Assembly (NCBI GenBank): GCA_020850785.1
Contig: JADZDZ010000097.1
Coordinates: 1-9,145, forward strand
Direction: 5' to 3'
Origin: Candidatus Sumerlaeota bacterium
Lineage (GTDB): Bacteria > Sumerlaeota > Sumerlaeia > SLMS01
Length of the DNA: 9,145 nt
The first letter of the stretch is position 1; the number at the start of each line of letters is the position of its first letter. The notes under the pieces are model-generated. The model searched no databases and was not told the origin of the DNA. It saw only the letters and a list, made by a program, of their open reading frames with translations. Below are positions 1 to 5,837 of the stretch, one piece after another. The translations under genes were made by a program, and so were the position numbers.

Positions 1-513
1 AATCTCGCGCGGCGGCATCTTCCAGACCTTTCGTGCGTAGGGCGCGACGAGCAGCTCATAAAGCTGCGGCCCGAACGCGCTCTTCATCAGCGACTCAAAG
101 GACTCCCGCTCCCGGCCCGCCAGGCCGAAAACCTCCGACGCCTTGTTGAGGACGAAGCTCGCCCCCGCACCAGCGAGCGTCGTGATGCCAAGATGCTGCA
201 TCACCTCCGCAGGCCGTGGCGGATATTCAATCCAACCACCGCGCAACCACATCCGCGACGCGCGCTTCACCGTTTCCAGGTCCGGACCGGCAAGTTGTTC
301 GAGAAATTTCTGAACGTCGGGCAGTTCGGTGAAGATGCGATGGGGACCGAGGTCCGCAATGTGATCGCCAACAACCAGCGATCGCGCGAGGCCGCCCGGT
401 TCCTCCCCCGCCTCCAGCAGCGTCACATCCAGCGATGGGTCCTTTTCAAGCAACCGCCATGCGGCCGCGAGACCGCACACACCAGCACCAAGGATGACAA
501 TGCGACGCTTCAA
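1..513 (-). CDS. FAD-dependent oxidoreductase, protoporphyrinogen oxidase/amine oxidase-like (partial, C-terminus off the left edge)
   Basis: The first 171 residues are visible. A Rossmann dinucleotide-binding motif GAGVCG lies at residues 9-14. It is followed by the acidic residue of strand beta-2 (LLEAG, E34), the GG doublet at 40-41 (EPGGLAR) and a DLGPHRIF segment at 54-61. This order is that of the COG1232 protoporphyrinogen oxidase-like / flavin amine oxidase family. Near the window edge the YARKVWKMPPREI segment resembles the 'KVWGxPxxEI' stretch common in COG1232 sugar- or polyprenyl-associated oxidoreductases, so the substrate may not be protoporphyrinogen. No ATG exists in a sensible place. 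The only start that keeps the beta-1 strand intact is TTG at 513, which overlaps the TGA of the upstream gene (510-512) and so suggests translational coupling. The gene is probably the distal member of the hpt operon. The fold is sure; the substrate is not. Confidence 0.8.
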   Translation of the reverse strand, partial: MKRRIVILGAGVCGLAAAWRLLEKDPSLDVTLLEAGEEPGGLARSLVVGDHIADLGPHRIFTELPDVQKFLEQLAGPDLETVKRASRMWLRGGWIEYPPRPAEVMQHLGITTLAGAGASFVLNKASEVFGLAGRERESFESLMKSAFGPQLYELLVAPYARKVWKMPPREI

Positions 514-848
514 GACCCCAGCCGGAAGATCGAACCAACACGGTGGATTTTTTCCGCGACATCAAGGCACTGTTCGCGCGATTCGGGGAGCTTCCATTCC
601 TGCTGCAGCAACCGGTCAAGGTGCACGCAAATCTCCATCGGCTTCGCGCCCTTCTTCAGCAGCACAAGGAGAGGTCCGACGTGATCGGCGTAGGCGGTTT
701 CGAATCCCTTCAGCCCACGCATCGCCAGCGGATCCCAGCCGCACAGGATGCGGTTGATTTCCTGCCGCATCGCCTTCGTCGCCATCTTCGCGTTGTTTTC
801 CTCGGCGCTTTGCGGCGACTGCGCGGCCTTCGGCGACGGCTTCGCCAT
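510..848 (-). CDS. Conserved-looking small protein of unknown function (112 aa)
   Basis: I do not recognise this gene with certainty. The first ~20 residues are Lys/Ala/Ser/Gln-rich and probably disordered. The remainder looks like a compact helical domain: MRQEINRILCGWDPL, then a GFETAYADHVGPLLVLLKKG helix, a PMEICVHLDRLLQQEWKLP segment, and a final helix ending near the C-terminus. The 'I..I...WDP(L)' opening followed by an acidic/aromatic turn is loosely like DUF1871-type small proteins, which is only a guess. There is no signal peptide or membrane segment. ATG at 848 is preferred because it follows the hpt stop (850-852) by one base, with GAGGG about 11 bases upstream. A GTG at 860 in the same frame would add four residues but leaves no room for a ribosome binding site. 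The stop overlaps the TTG start of the following oxidoreductase, so the gene sits inside the hpt operon. Confidence 0.7.
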   Translation of the reverse strand: MAKPSPKAAQSPQSAEENNAKMATKAMRQEINRILCGWDPLAMRGLKGFETAYADHVGPLLVLLKKGAKPMEICVHLDRLLQQEWKLPESREQCLDVAEKIHRVGSIFRLGS

Positions 849-849
849 G

Positions 850-1452
850 TTACTTGCCACCCTCGTAGACGCTCCGCTTCAGCACCCCCACGTAGGGAAG
901 GTTGCGGTACATTTCCGAATAATCAAGTCCGTAGCCGACGACAAACTTGTCCTCGATGTCGTAACCCTTGTACTTGATTTCCACTTCCGCCACGCGCTTC
1001 TTCACCTTCTTGTAGAGGAACGCGGCCACTTCCACGCTCGCGGGATGATGCACGCGCAGCAGGTCGCGAATCGCGGCCAGCGTCCGGCCCGAATCGTAGA
1101 TGTCCTCGCAGACAATCACGTGCTTGCCGCGCAGGTCCACCTCCACGTCCTTCGTGATCTGCACCCGCCCGCTGCTCGTCGTGCCGGTGCCATAGGAGGA
1201 CGCGCCAGCCATGTCGAAGGAATGGGGAATGGCGATCGCGCGCGTCAGGTCAGACAGGAATACAAGGCCGCCGCGCAGGATTCCCACCAGCACCAACGGC
1301 TTGCCGCGATAATCATTCTCAATCGCCTTTCCCATTTCGGCGACGCGCTGCGCGATGTCCTTCTGCGTCAGGAGAATTTCCTCGATGTCATCATCCAGAT
1401 TGCGCGACGCGCGTAATCCCGAATTGGCAGCGGACTTTTTCGTGGCTGTCAT
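850..1452 (-). CDS. hpt: Hypoxanthine phosphoribosyltransferase
   Basis: This cytosolic purine-salvage enzyme joins hypoxanthine (often also guanine) to PRPP, giving IMP or GMP. All family landmarks are visible in its 200 residues. These are the GILRGGLVFLSDL segment (58-69), the flexible-loop SSYG (85-88), the PRPP-binding motif VIVCEDIYDSGRT (112-124, with the paired acidic E116-D117), and the C-terminal DKFVVGYGLDYSEMYRNLPYVGVLK block (168-192) that contacts the purine and pyrophosphate. It is slightly longer than the usual ~180 residues because of a charged, poorly conserved N-terminal extension of about 20 residues. The ATG at 1452 overlaps the TGA of the upstream lipoprotein gene in an ATGA arrangement, so the two are probably translationally coupled. 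The consensus usually has V/I where C115 stands, which is a minor variation. Confidence 0.97.
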   Translation of the reverse strand: MTATKKSAANSGLRASRNLDDDIEEILLTQKDIAQRVAEMGKAIENDYRGKPLVLVGILRGGLVFLSDLTRAIAIPHSFDMAGASSYGTGTTSSGRVQITKDVEVDLRGKHVIVCEDIYDSGRTLAAIRDLLRVHHPASVEVAAFLYKKVKKRVAEVEIKYKGYDIEDKFVVGYGLDYSEMYRNLPYVGVLKRSVYEGGK

Positions 1453-2066
1453 CGCCGTTCGTAGAATCCTTCCATGCGTTGAGTGGTCTCCTCCCGCGTC
1501 AGCTTCCCATCCGTGAAGTAGTAAATCTTCCCCTGGTCATAGTACTGGTAGATTTGCACGGGACGCCGCGAAACATCCACGCTGTTCTTGATTTCCTGGG
1601 GATCGCCATACTCGCAGATCACCTTCAGTTCGTCGGGCAGCGGGCTTTTCTCCGCCCCCTTCTTCGTGAACGTGTATATCTCACCCTTGTCCTTGTAGAT
1701 CCAGTCCATCGGAAGGTCCTTCCCCTCGGTGAAGCGGCGCAGGCTGCGCTTCGACTTGTCCTTCACGAAGAGCATCTCCGTCACCTCGCGCCGCGTGACG
1801 GGTTTCCCATCCTTCCGCCAACGAAACCGGAAGTGATCGGGCGGGCCTTCCTTCTCATAAACCGCCTGCCGCACCGCCGCCTCCGTGGGGTCCAGCGGCC
1901 AATCCTTCTTCTCCAGCGGCCAATCCGCCGGCACTTCCATCACGTTGAAGGAATATTCGATGTCCGGGAACAGCACGCGCTGCTTCGGCTTTCCGGCACA
2001 TGCTGCCAGCACGCATGCACTGATGACGGCCAGAACGACGGCCAGCTTCCGAATCAAGAACGCCAT
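1449..2066 (-). CDS. Lipoprotein of unknown function with two GPP/GDP-type repeat units
   Basis: The N-terminus is a lipoprotein signal: a basic start (FLIRK), a hydrophobic core (LAVVLAVISACV) and a lipobox LAAC, with the lipidated Cys at residue 23 counted from the ATG at 2066. The mature part has no transmembrane segment. It holds two related stretches: 'EGPPDHFRFRW...', later 'MDWIYKDKGEIYTFTKKG', and 'YGDPQEIKNS...QIYQYYDQGKIYYFTDGK'. The G(P/D)P-D/Q opening followed by W/Y-x-Y-x(3)-G-x-x-Y-x-F recalls the repeat seen in GWxTD-type secreted proteins, but the match is only by eye. A 15-base sequence is duplicated at a 21-base period near the N-terminus (see findings). A TTG at 2081, with GGGA five bases upstream, would add five residues; ATG 2066 is chosen on codon preference. 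The gene follows the coiled-coil gene closely and overlaps hpt by four bases. Confidence 0.8.
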   Translation of the reverse strand: MAFLIRKLAVVLAVISACVLAACAGKPKQRVLFPDIEYSFNVMEVPADWPLEKKDWPLDPTEAAVRQAVYEKEGPPDHFRFRWRKDGKPVTRREVTEMLFVKDKSKRSLRRFTEGKDLPMDWIYKDKGEIYTFTKKGAEKSPLPDELKVICEYGDPQEIKNSVDVSRRPVQIYQYYDQGKIYYFTDGKLTREETTQRMEGFYERR

Positions 2067-2083
2067 TGTGAGTTTGCTCAACT

Positions 2084-2467
2084 TTATCCCAGCAGGTCCT
2101 GAAGCTGCTTCTGCAACGCTTCAAATTCCTTTTCCTTGCGCGCCCATTCCGTCGCGCCCTTCTCCAGCACTTCCACCTTCTCGCCCAGTTCCATCAACTG
2201 GCGCATCTGCTCGCCAATGACCTCTTCCTTTTCTTCCAAGGCGAGGGCATCCTCCTTCCCCTTCGCTTCGGCCTGCTCCAGCTTCTCCGTCAATTCCATC
2301 AACTGCTGCATTTGTTCAAGAATGACGGCTTCGCTTTCCGCGGTGTCACCGGCCTCCGCCAGCTTCTTCTGCAAATCCTCGATCTGCCGGTGCTGCTCGC
2401 GGATAACCTCCTCCTTCTCCGCCAGCTTCTCCTGAACCATTTTAAGGAGGTTGCTGCCTTCAATCAT
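2084..2467 (-). CDS. Short coiled-coil protein with three internal repeats
   Basis: This is a 127-residue protein, very rich in Glu, Lys, Gln and Leu, with no signal peptide, Cys or Pro, and predicted by eye to be almost entirely helical coiled coil. Three copies of a ~19-residue unit of the type K/S-E-x-V-I-x-E-Q-x-x-Q-L/I-x-x-L-x-x-K-L/V occur at residues 18-36, 45-63 and 80-98. The tail (110-126) is a fourth, weaker heptad stretch ending in QLQDLLG. No enzymatic motif is present, and the role could be scaffolding or oligomerisation. ATG 2467 is preferred, with GGAG about 11 bases upstream. The open frame continues far upstream, to about 2893, but that part lies antisense to rfbD and is not coiled coil, so it is excluded. 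The gene is the likely first member of the leftward operon. Confidence 0.75.
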   Translation of the reverse strand: MIEGSNLLKMVQEKLAEKEEVIREQHRQIEDLQKKLAEAGDTAESEAVILEQMQQLMELTEKLEQAEAKGKEDALALEEKEEVIGEQMRQLMELGEKVEVLEKGATEWARKEKEFEALQKQLQDLLG

Positions 2468-2640
2468 GACGTATTGTGCTCCGCCTATGTTTGCTGGGAA
2501 AGGGATCGTTTCGCCACACAGGCAACGGCCCAAACGCCCCGTTGTCAAGCCAAGCAACCCCCGCCGATTTTTTCCCCCACTTACCCAATTAGTACTTGAA
2601 GCTGTTTGCGACGCTGTGGCCGATACGCAGGCAAGTGTTC

Positions 2641-2646
2641 TATACT
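2641..2646 (+). promoter_or_regulatory. Possible -10 element for rfbD
   Basis: TATACT matches five of six bases of the sigma-70 -10 consensus and lies about 70 bases before the rfbD start. The matching -35 is poor: the best spaced hexamer is TGGCCG at 2617-2622, so this is a weak call. The 249-base divergent gap (2468-2716) otherwise holds an A/T-containing stretch around 2568-2600. It also holds a TTGACA-like hexamer on the minus strand (2543-2548) without a convincing -10 partner. I see no gene in the gap. Confidence 0.3.
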
Positions 2647-2716
2647 GAGCCCTGAAGGACGGCGCGAATCCTGCATCACAGCCATCCGAAGGGTCATTTT
2701 CCGAGGTCACTTTCCC

Positions 2717-3640
2717 TTGAAAAAGGTGTTCGTTACAGGCGCAGACGGAATGCTCGGCACGGAGGTCATCAAGTCCCTGCGCCGTGACTCCGCCATCAGT
2801 GTCGTCCCCTCCACGATCGCGGACATGGACATCACCAACCTCGCCGCCGTCCGCGCGTCGCTCGAAAGGCATCGCCCCACCCATATCATCCACTGCGCCG
2901 CGTTCACCTTTGTCGACACCGCCGAAAAGGAGCCCCTTCGCGCCTACCAGATCAACGCCGAGGGAACCAAGAACCTCGCCTTCTTCTGCCGCGAGTTCGA
3001 CATCGAGCTGATCTACCTTTCCACCGACTACGTCTTCTCCGGCGAAAAACGCGAACCTTACCTCGAAACCGACGCCACGGGGCCCATCAACATTTACGGA
3101 AAGTCAAAGCTGCTGGGCGAAACCTACATCCAGGCCCTTCTGGAAAAGTACAAGATCGTCCGCACAAGCTGGCTCAACGGCCTTGGCGGCGACTACACGC
3201 GCAACTTCATCGAAACCATGCTTCGCATCAGCGAAACGCGCTCCACCATTTCCGTCGTGAATGACCAGACCGGCCGCGCCACCTTCACCTTCGACCTCGC
3301 GCCGATGCTGACCACCCTCCTCGACGTCAACGCCTACGGCATCTTCCACGTCGCCAACAGCGGCATCTGCACGTGGTATGAACTCGCGCGGGAAATTTTT
3401 CAGATCGCAGGCCGCACCGACGTCACCGTTCACCCGATCCTGAGCGAACAATTCCGCTCCGCCGCCAAGCGCCCCACCTACTCCGTCATGTCGCTCAAGC
3501 GCACGGAACAACTTGGCCTGCGCCCGCTGCCGGAATGGCGCGCATCGCTGCGCGAATACTTCCGTCGCCGCGAATTCATCGCCCAAAGCCTCAACCTTCC
3601 CCCGCAGGTGGCACCATCGCCGCAGGCAATGCGGTTGTAG
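2717..3640 (+). CDS. rfbD: dTDP-4-dehydrorhamnose reductase
   Basis: This is a 307-residue extended-SDR protein of the RmlD/RfbD family. The family carries out the last step of dTDP-L-rhamnose synthesis, NAD(P)H-dependent reduction of dTDP-4-dehydro-L-rhamnose, in the cytosol. The nucleotide-binding motif GADGMLG is at residues 8-14. It is followed by HIIHCAAFTFVDTAE (57-70), the STDYVF segment (102-107), and the catalytic Y127-x3-K131 pair in YGKSK. The substrate-binding half includes RTSWLNG and the GIFHVANSG block, which are typical of RmlD. Length is close to the family norm of about 300. Translation starts at TTG 2717, directly before the beta-1 strand KKVFVTG, with GAGG 10 bases upstream. 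The frame is open further upstream to 2606 but that part has no family similarity. It is the only plus-strand gene and no rfbA, rfbB or rfbC is next to it. A related NAD-dependent sugar reductase is the alternative. Confidence 0.92.
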   Translation: MKKVFVTGADGMLGTEVIKSLRRDSAISVVPSTIADMDITNLAAVRASLERHRPTHIIHCAAFTFVDTAEKEPLRAYQINAEGTKNLAFFCREFDIELIYLSTDYVFSGEKREPYLETDATGPINIYGKSKLLGETYIQALLEKYKIVRTSWLNGLGGDYTRNFIETMLRISETRSTISVVNDQTGRATFTFDLAPMLTTLLDVNAYGIFHVANSGICTWYELAREIFQIAGRTDVTVHPILSEQFRSAAKRPTYSVMSLKRTEQLGLRPLPEWRASLREYFRRREFIAQSLNLPPQVAPSPQAMRL

Positions 3641-3656
3641 CCGAAAACCCGCGCCC

Positions 3657-4310
3657 CTACGGCAGCCGATCCAGAACCGCCTCGATCCTGCCACCCTCCA
3701 TCATCATCACCCGATCCGCCAGCCGCGCCACCTCATCCCGCGTGTGGCTGACGTAAATCATCGGGATTCCCAGTTCCCGCTTCAGCCGCTCCAGCAGCGG
3801 AAAAATCATCGTCCTGCTGTCCAGGTCCAGCGACGCAAGCGGCTCATCCAGCAGCAGCAGTCGCGGCCCGCAGAGAATCGCGCGCGCGAGCGCCACGCGT
3901 TGGCGCTCCCCGCCGGAGAGCGTCTTCGGCCTGCGGTCCAGCAGATGCCCGATCCCCGTAAGCTCCACAACTTCACCGTGTGGCATTGCCGCGCGCCCCG
4001 CGCGTCGCGCACTCCCGTAGAGAATGTTTTCCTCCACGCTCAGGTGCGGAAAAAGCGCCGCGTGTTGGAACACAAGGCCGATGCCGCGCTCGTGCGCCTG
4101 CCTCGCCACATGGTGCGGCGCCCGCTGCCACTCCTCACCGTTGAAGCTTGCCGAACCGCTGAAACGCTCCAGCCCCGCGATGCAGCGCAGCAGCGTCGTC
4201 TTCCCGCAGCCCGACGGGCCGAACAGCCTCGTCACTCCCTGGGCGGGAACCTCAAACGTCGCGCGAAGCGAAAACCGCCCGCGCGCAAGCTGGCAATCGC
4301 AGGCTATCAT
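3657..4310 (-). CDS. modC: Molybdate ABC transporter ATP-binding protein, short form
   Basis: This ATPase powers molybdate import through ModB. In 217 residues the ATPase motifs are complete: Walker A GPSGCGKTT (31-39), Q-loop VFQHAALFPHL (80-90), signature LSGGERQ (131-137), Walker B LLLLDEP (151-157), D-loop SLD (160-162) and the H-loop histidine H189 (VSHTRDE). ModC proteins usually run to about 350 residues and end in a TOBE/Mop oxyanion-binding domain. Here the chain stops right after the ATPase core (GGRIEAVLDRLP), so that domain is absent. The ATG at 4310 overlaps the modB stop by four bases (ATGA). The long open frame upstream of 4310 only shadows modB. Taken alone it could be another oxyanion or anion ABC ATPase; the position after ModA and ModB decides the name. 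Confidence 0.92.
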   Translation of the reverse strand: MIACDCQLARGRFSLRATFEVPAQGVTRLFGPSGCGKTTLLRCIAGLERFSGSASFNGEEWQRAPHHVARQAHERGIGLVFQHAALFPHLSVEENILYGSARRAGRAAMPHGEVVELTGIGHLLDRRPKTLSGGERQRVALARAILCGPRLLLLDEPLASLDLDSRTMIFPLLERLKRELGIPMIYVSHTRDEVARLADRVMMMEGGRIEAVLDRLP

Positions 4311-4984
4311 CCGATGCGGACGGCGCTCGCGTTGCGATTGAGTGTATAGACAACAACCAGCACCACGAAGGAAAACGCGATCAGTCCCGCCGCCAGCGCG
4401 TGCGCGCCGTCGTAGCGGCCCATCTCCACCTGCTCGTAGATCGCGATGCTGACCACGCGCGTCTGGCCGGGGATGCTGCCGCCGATCATCAGCGCCACGC
4501 CGAACTCCCCGACCGTGTGCGCGAAACCCAGCACCGCCGCCGTGATGAAGCCCGGCCGCGCCAGCGGCACCGCGATGCTCATGAAGCGATCCATCGGCGA
4601 TGCGCCAAGCGTCGCCGCCGCGTCCATCACCTCCTCCCCCACCGCGATGAACGCATCGCGCAGCGGCTGCACCACGAAGGGAAGCGAATAGACGATCGAC
4701 CCCGCCACCAAGCCCGTGAAGGAAAACGCCAGCGAATGCCCCGTCAGCTTCGCCAGCGGCCCGTTCGCGCCCAGCGCCAGCAGCAAATAAAATCCCAGCA
4801 CCGTTGGCGGCAGGATCAGCGGCAGCGCCACGATCGCCTCCACGATCACCTTCACGCGTGCCCGCGTGCGCGCCAGCCACCACGCCAGCGGCATCGCGAT
4901 CACCAGCAGCGCCAGCGTCGAAATCGTCGCCAGCTTCAGCGTGATGCCAACTGCGGCAAGGTCCGCCGCGTCAGGGAACGTCAT
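4307..4984 (-). CDS. modB: Molybdate ABC transporter permease
   Basis: This is an inner-membrane channel subunit of the ModABC importer, 225 residues, the usual ModB length. About five hydrophobic segments are visible, near 12-38, 47-72, 86-107, 147-168 and 197-215. The cytoplasmic EAA loop that docks with the ATPase is clear at 117-145 (EEVMDAAATLGASPMDRF, then the IAVPLARPG end). LPLILPPTVLGFYLLLALG and the GFAHTVGEFGVALMIGGSIPG stretch are characteristic of ModB. The start ATG at 4984 lies inside the end of modA, a 14-base overlap, and the stop overlaps modC, so all three are one translationally coupled unit. CysW/CysT-type permeases are the nearest alternative, but the ModA neighbour argues against that. 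Confidence 0.95.
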   Translation of the reverse strand: MTFPDAADLAAVGITLKLATISTLALLVIAMPLAWWLARTRARVKVIVEAIVALPLILPPTVLGFYLLLALGANGPLAKLTGHSLAFSFTGLVAGSIVYSLPFVVQPLRDAFIAVGEEVMDAAATLGASPMDRFMSIAVPLARPGFITAAVLGFAHTVGEFGVALMIGGSIPGQTRVVSIAIYEQVEMGRYDGAHALAAGLIAFSFVVLVVVYTLNRNASAVRIG

Positions 4985-5744
4985 AGCCGTGCGCCTGAAT
5001 GATCGACTTCCCTTTTGCCGAGCGCATGAACGCCAGAAAACCGCGCGCGGTGGCGTTGTCCCTCAACAGGATCGCGTCCTGCTGAATCGGATCGTGCAGA
5101 CTTTTCGTCACCAACCAGTACGATCCCGCCTGCGGCTTCATCTCCTTCACCTGCGACCACGCCACGAATCCAAAATCCGCGTTGCCCGTTTGGACGAACT
5201 GAAACGTCTGCGAAATGTTGTCGCCAAAAACCAGCTTGGGCTGCACCCCGTCCCAAAGATTCATTCCCACCAGCACCTTCTTCGCCGCCGCGCCGTAGGG
5301 GGCAAGCTCCGGCTTCGCGATGGCAATGCGGTTGAAGTTCCCCGCGCGCAGCAGATTCTCGCCACCACCGCTCAGTATCCCGCTCGTTGACCACAGCGCC
5401 AGCCGCCCCTCCGCGTAGGTGAACACCACATCGCCAACGGCACGCCCTCTCTGCTTCAGCAGCTTTGGCCGCTCCGCATCGGCCGAAAGGAACGCATCGA
5501 AGGGCGCGCCGTTTTCAATCTGCGAAAACTGCTTCCCGGTGGAGCCGAAGGAAAACTGAATGGTGCCGCTCGTTTCCTTCTCGAAGGCGGAAGCCAGTTC
5601 CTTCGCCGTTTCCGTGAAGTTTGATGCAACTGCGATCAGCGCCTTCTGATCCTCGCCGCGGGCGACACCGATGGCGCACAGAATGAACAGTGCGCTGAAA
5701 AAGCCCATGACGACGCCCGAAAGTTTTCTGCCGCCCGATGACAT
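4971..5744 (-). CDS. modA: Molybdate-binding periplasmic protein
   Basis: This is a secreted solute-binding protein that delivers molybdate (or tungstate) to ModBC. ATG 5744 gives 257 residues, the standard ModA size, with GGAG six bases upstream. Longer in-frame starts, up to 5813, would cross the terminator-like hairpin and are less likely. A signal peptide (RKLSGVVMGFFSALFILCAIGVARG) is followed by mature protein beginning near EDQKALIAVASNF. Family marks are ASNF at 40-43 and FGSTGKQFSQIENGAPFDAFLSAD at about 66-89, whose serines normally hydrogen-bond the oxyanion. The LVFGDNISQTFQFVQTGNADFGFVAWSQ region lies near 171-198, and H-DPIQQDA at 217-224. It overlaps modB by 14 bases. Selectivity for molybdate over tungstate cannot be read from the sequence. 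Confidence 0.95.
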   Translation of the reverse strand: MSSGGRKLSGVVMGFFSALFILCAIGVARGEDQKALIAVASNFTETAKELASAFEKETSGTIQFSFGSTGKQFSQIENGAPFDAFLSADAERPKLLKQRGRAVGDVVFTYAEGRLALWSTSGILSGGGENLLRAGNFNRIAIAKPELAPYGAAAKKVLVGMNLWDGVQPKLVFGDNISQTFQFVQTGNADFGFVAWSQVKEMKPQAGSYWLVTKSLHDPIQQDAILLRDNATARGFLAFMRSAKGKSIIQAHGYDVP

Positions 5745-5758
5745 TGCCATCTCCATCG

Positions 5759-5795
5759 AAAAAAAGTGGGGAATGAAGCAGACGCCCCATTCCCC
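5759..5795 (-). terminator. Hairpin plus T7: intrinsic terminator or modA leader attenuator
   Basis: Read on the minus strand, GGGGAATG (5795-5788) pairs perfectly with CATTCCCC (5775-5768) around a 12-base loop. AC and then seven T (5765-5759) follow. This is the shape of a Rho-independent terminator. It lies 43 bases past the pseudopilin stop and ends 14 bases before the modA ATG, with the modA ribosome binding site just beyond the T-run. It can end the upstream operon. Since no space remains for a promoter after it, it would also lie in the leader of any modABC transcript. Confidence 0.65.
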
Positions 5796-5816
5796 ATTGC
5801 CTATTCCTGACACCGC

Positions 5817-5832
5817 TGAGGCGCCAGCCTCA
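5817..5832 (-). promoter_or_regulatory. Short hairpin upstream of the terminator-like structure
   Basis: A perfect 6-base stem (TGAGGC with GCCTCA) surrounds a 4-base loop just after the pseudopilin stop codon. It has no T-tract of its own. It could be part of the terminator region or one half of a leader with two structures before modA. Confidence 0.35.
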
Positions 5833-5837
5833 TCGCA

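Noticed and set aside
748..1416. Plus-strand open frame of 222 codons across hpt
   Set aside because: It is antisense to a strongly supported hpt and has no family features; long antisense frames are expected at this GC content.
1479..2102. Plus-strand open frame of 207 codons
   Set aside because: It is the shadow of the lipoprotein gene, His/Arg/Leu-rich with no recognisable domain.
2446..2452. AAGGAGG on the plus strand as a ribosome binding site
   Set aside because: It is the complement of the Leu-Leu-Lys codons of the coiled-coil gene, and the plus-strand frame after it is short and without features.
2543..2548. TTGACA on the minus strand as a -35 box for the coiled-coil operon
   Set aside because: No -10-like sequence occurs 15-19 bases downstream, where the DNA is GC-rich.
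2468..2893. Upstream extension of the coiled-coil frame
   Set aside because: The added 142 residues lie partly antisense to rfbD and have no coiled-coil character; ATG 2467 with a nearby GGAG is a better start.
3104..3694. Minus-strand open frame of 196 codons across rfbD
   Set aside because: It is antisense to rfbD, and the composition is typical of a GC-rich shadow.
4311..4883. Long N-terminal extension of the modC frame
   Set aside because: It is a low-complexity Gly/Ala/Arg frame lying over modB; the ATG at 4310, overlapping the modB stop, matches the family start.
3513..5002. Plus-strand open frames of 278 and 200 codons over modC and modB
   Set aside because: They are Arg/His/Gln-rich shadows of the transporter genes with no domain signature.
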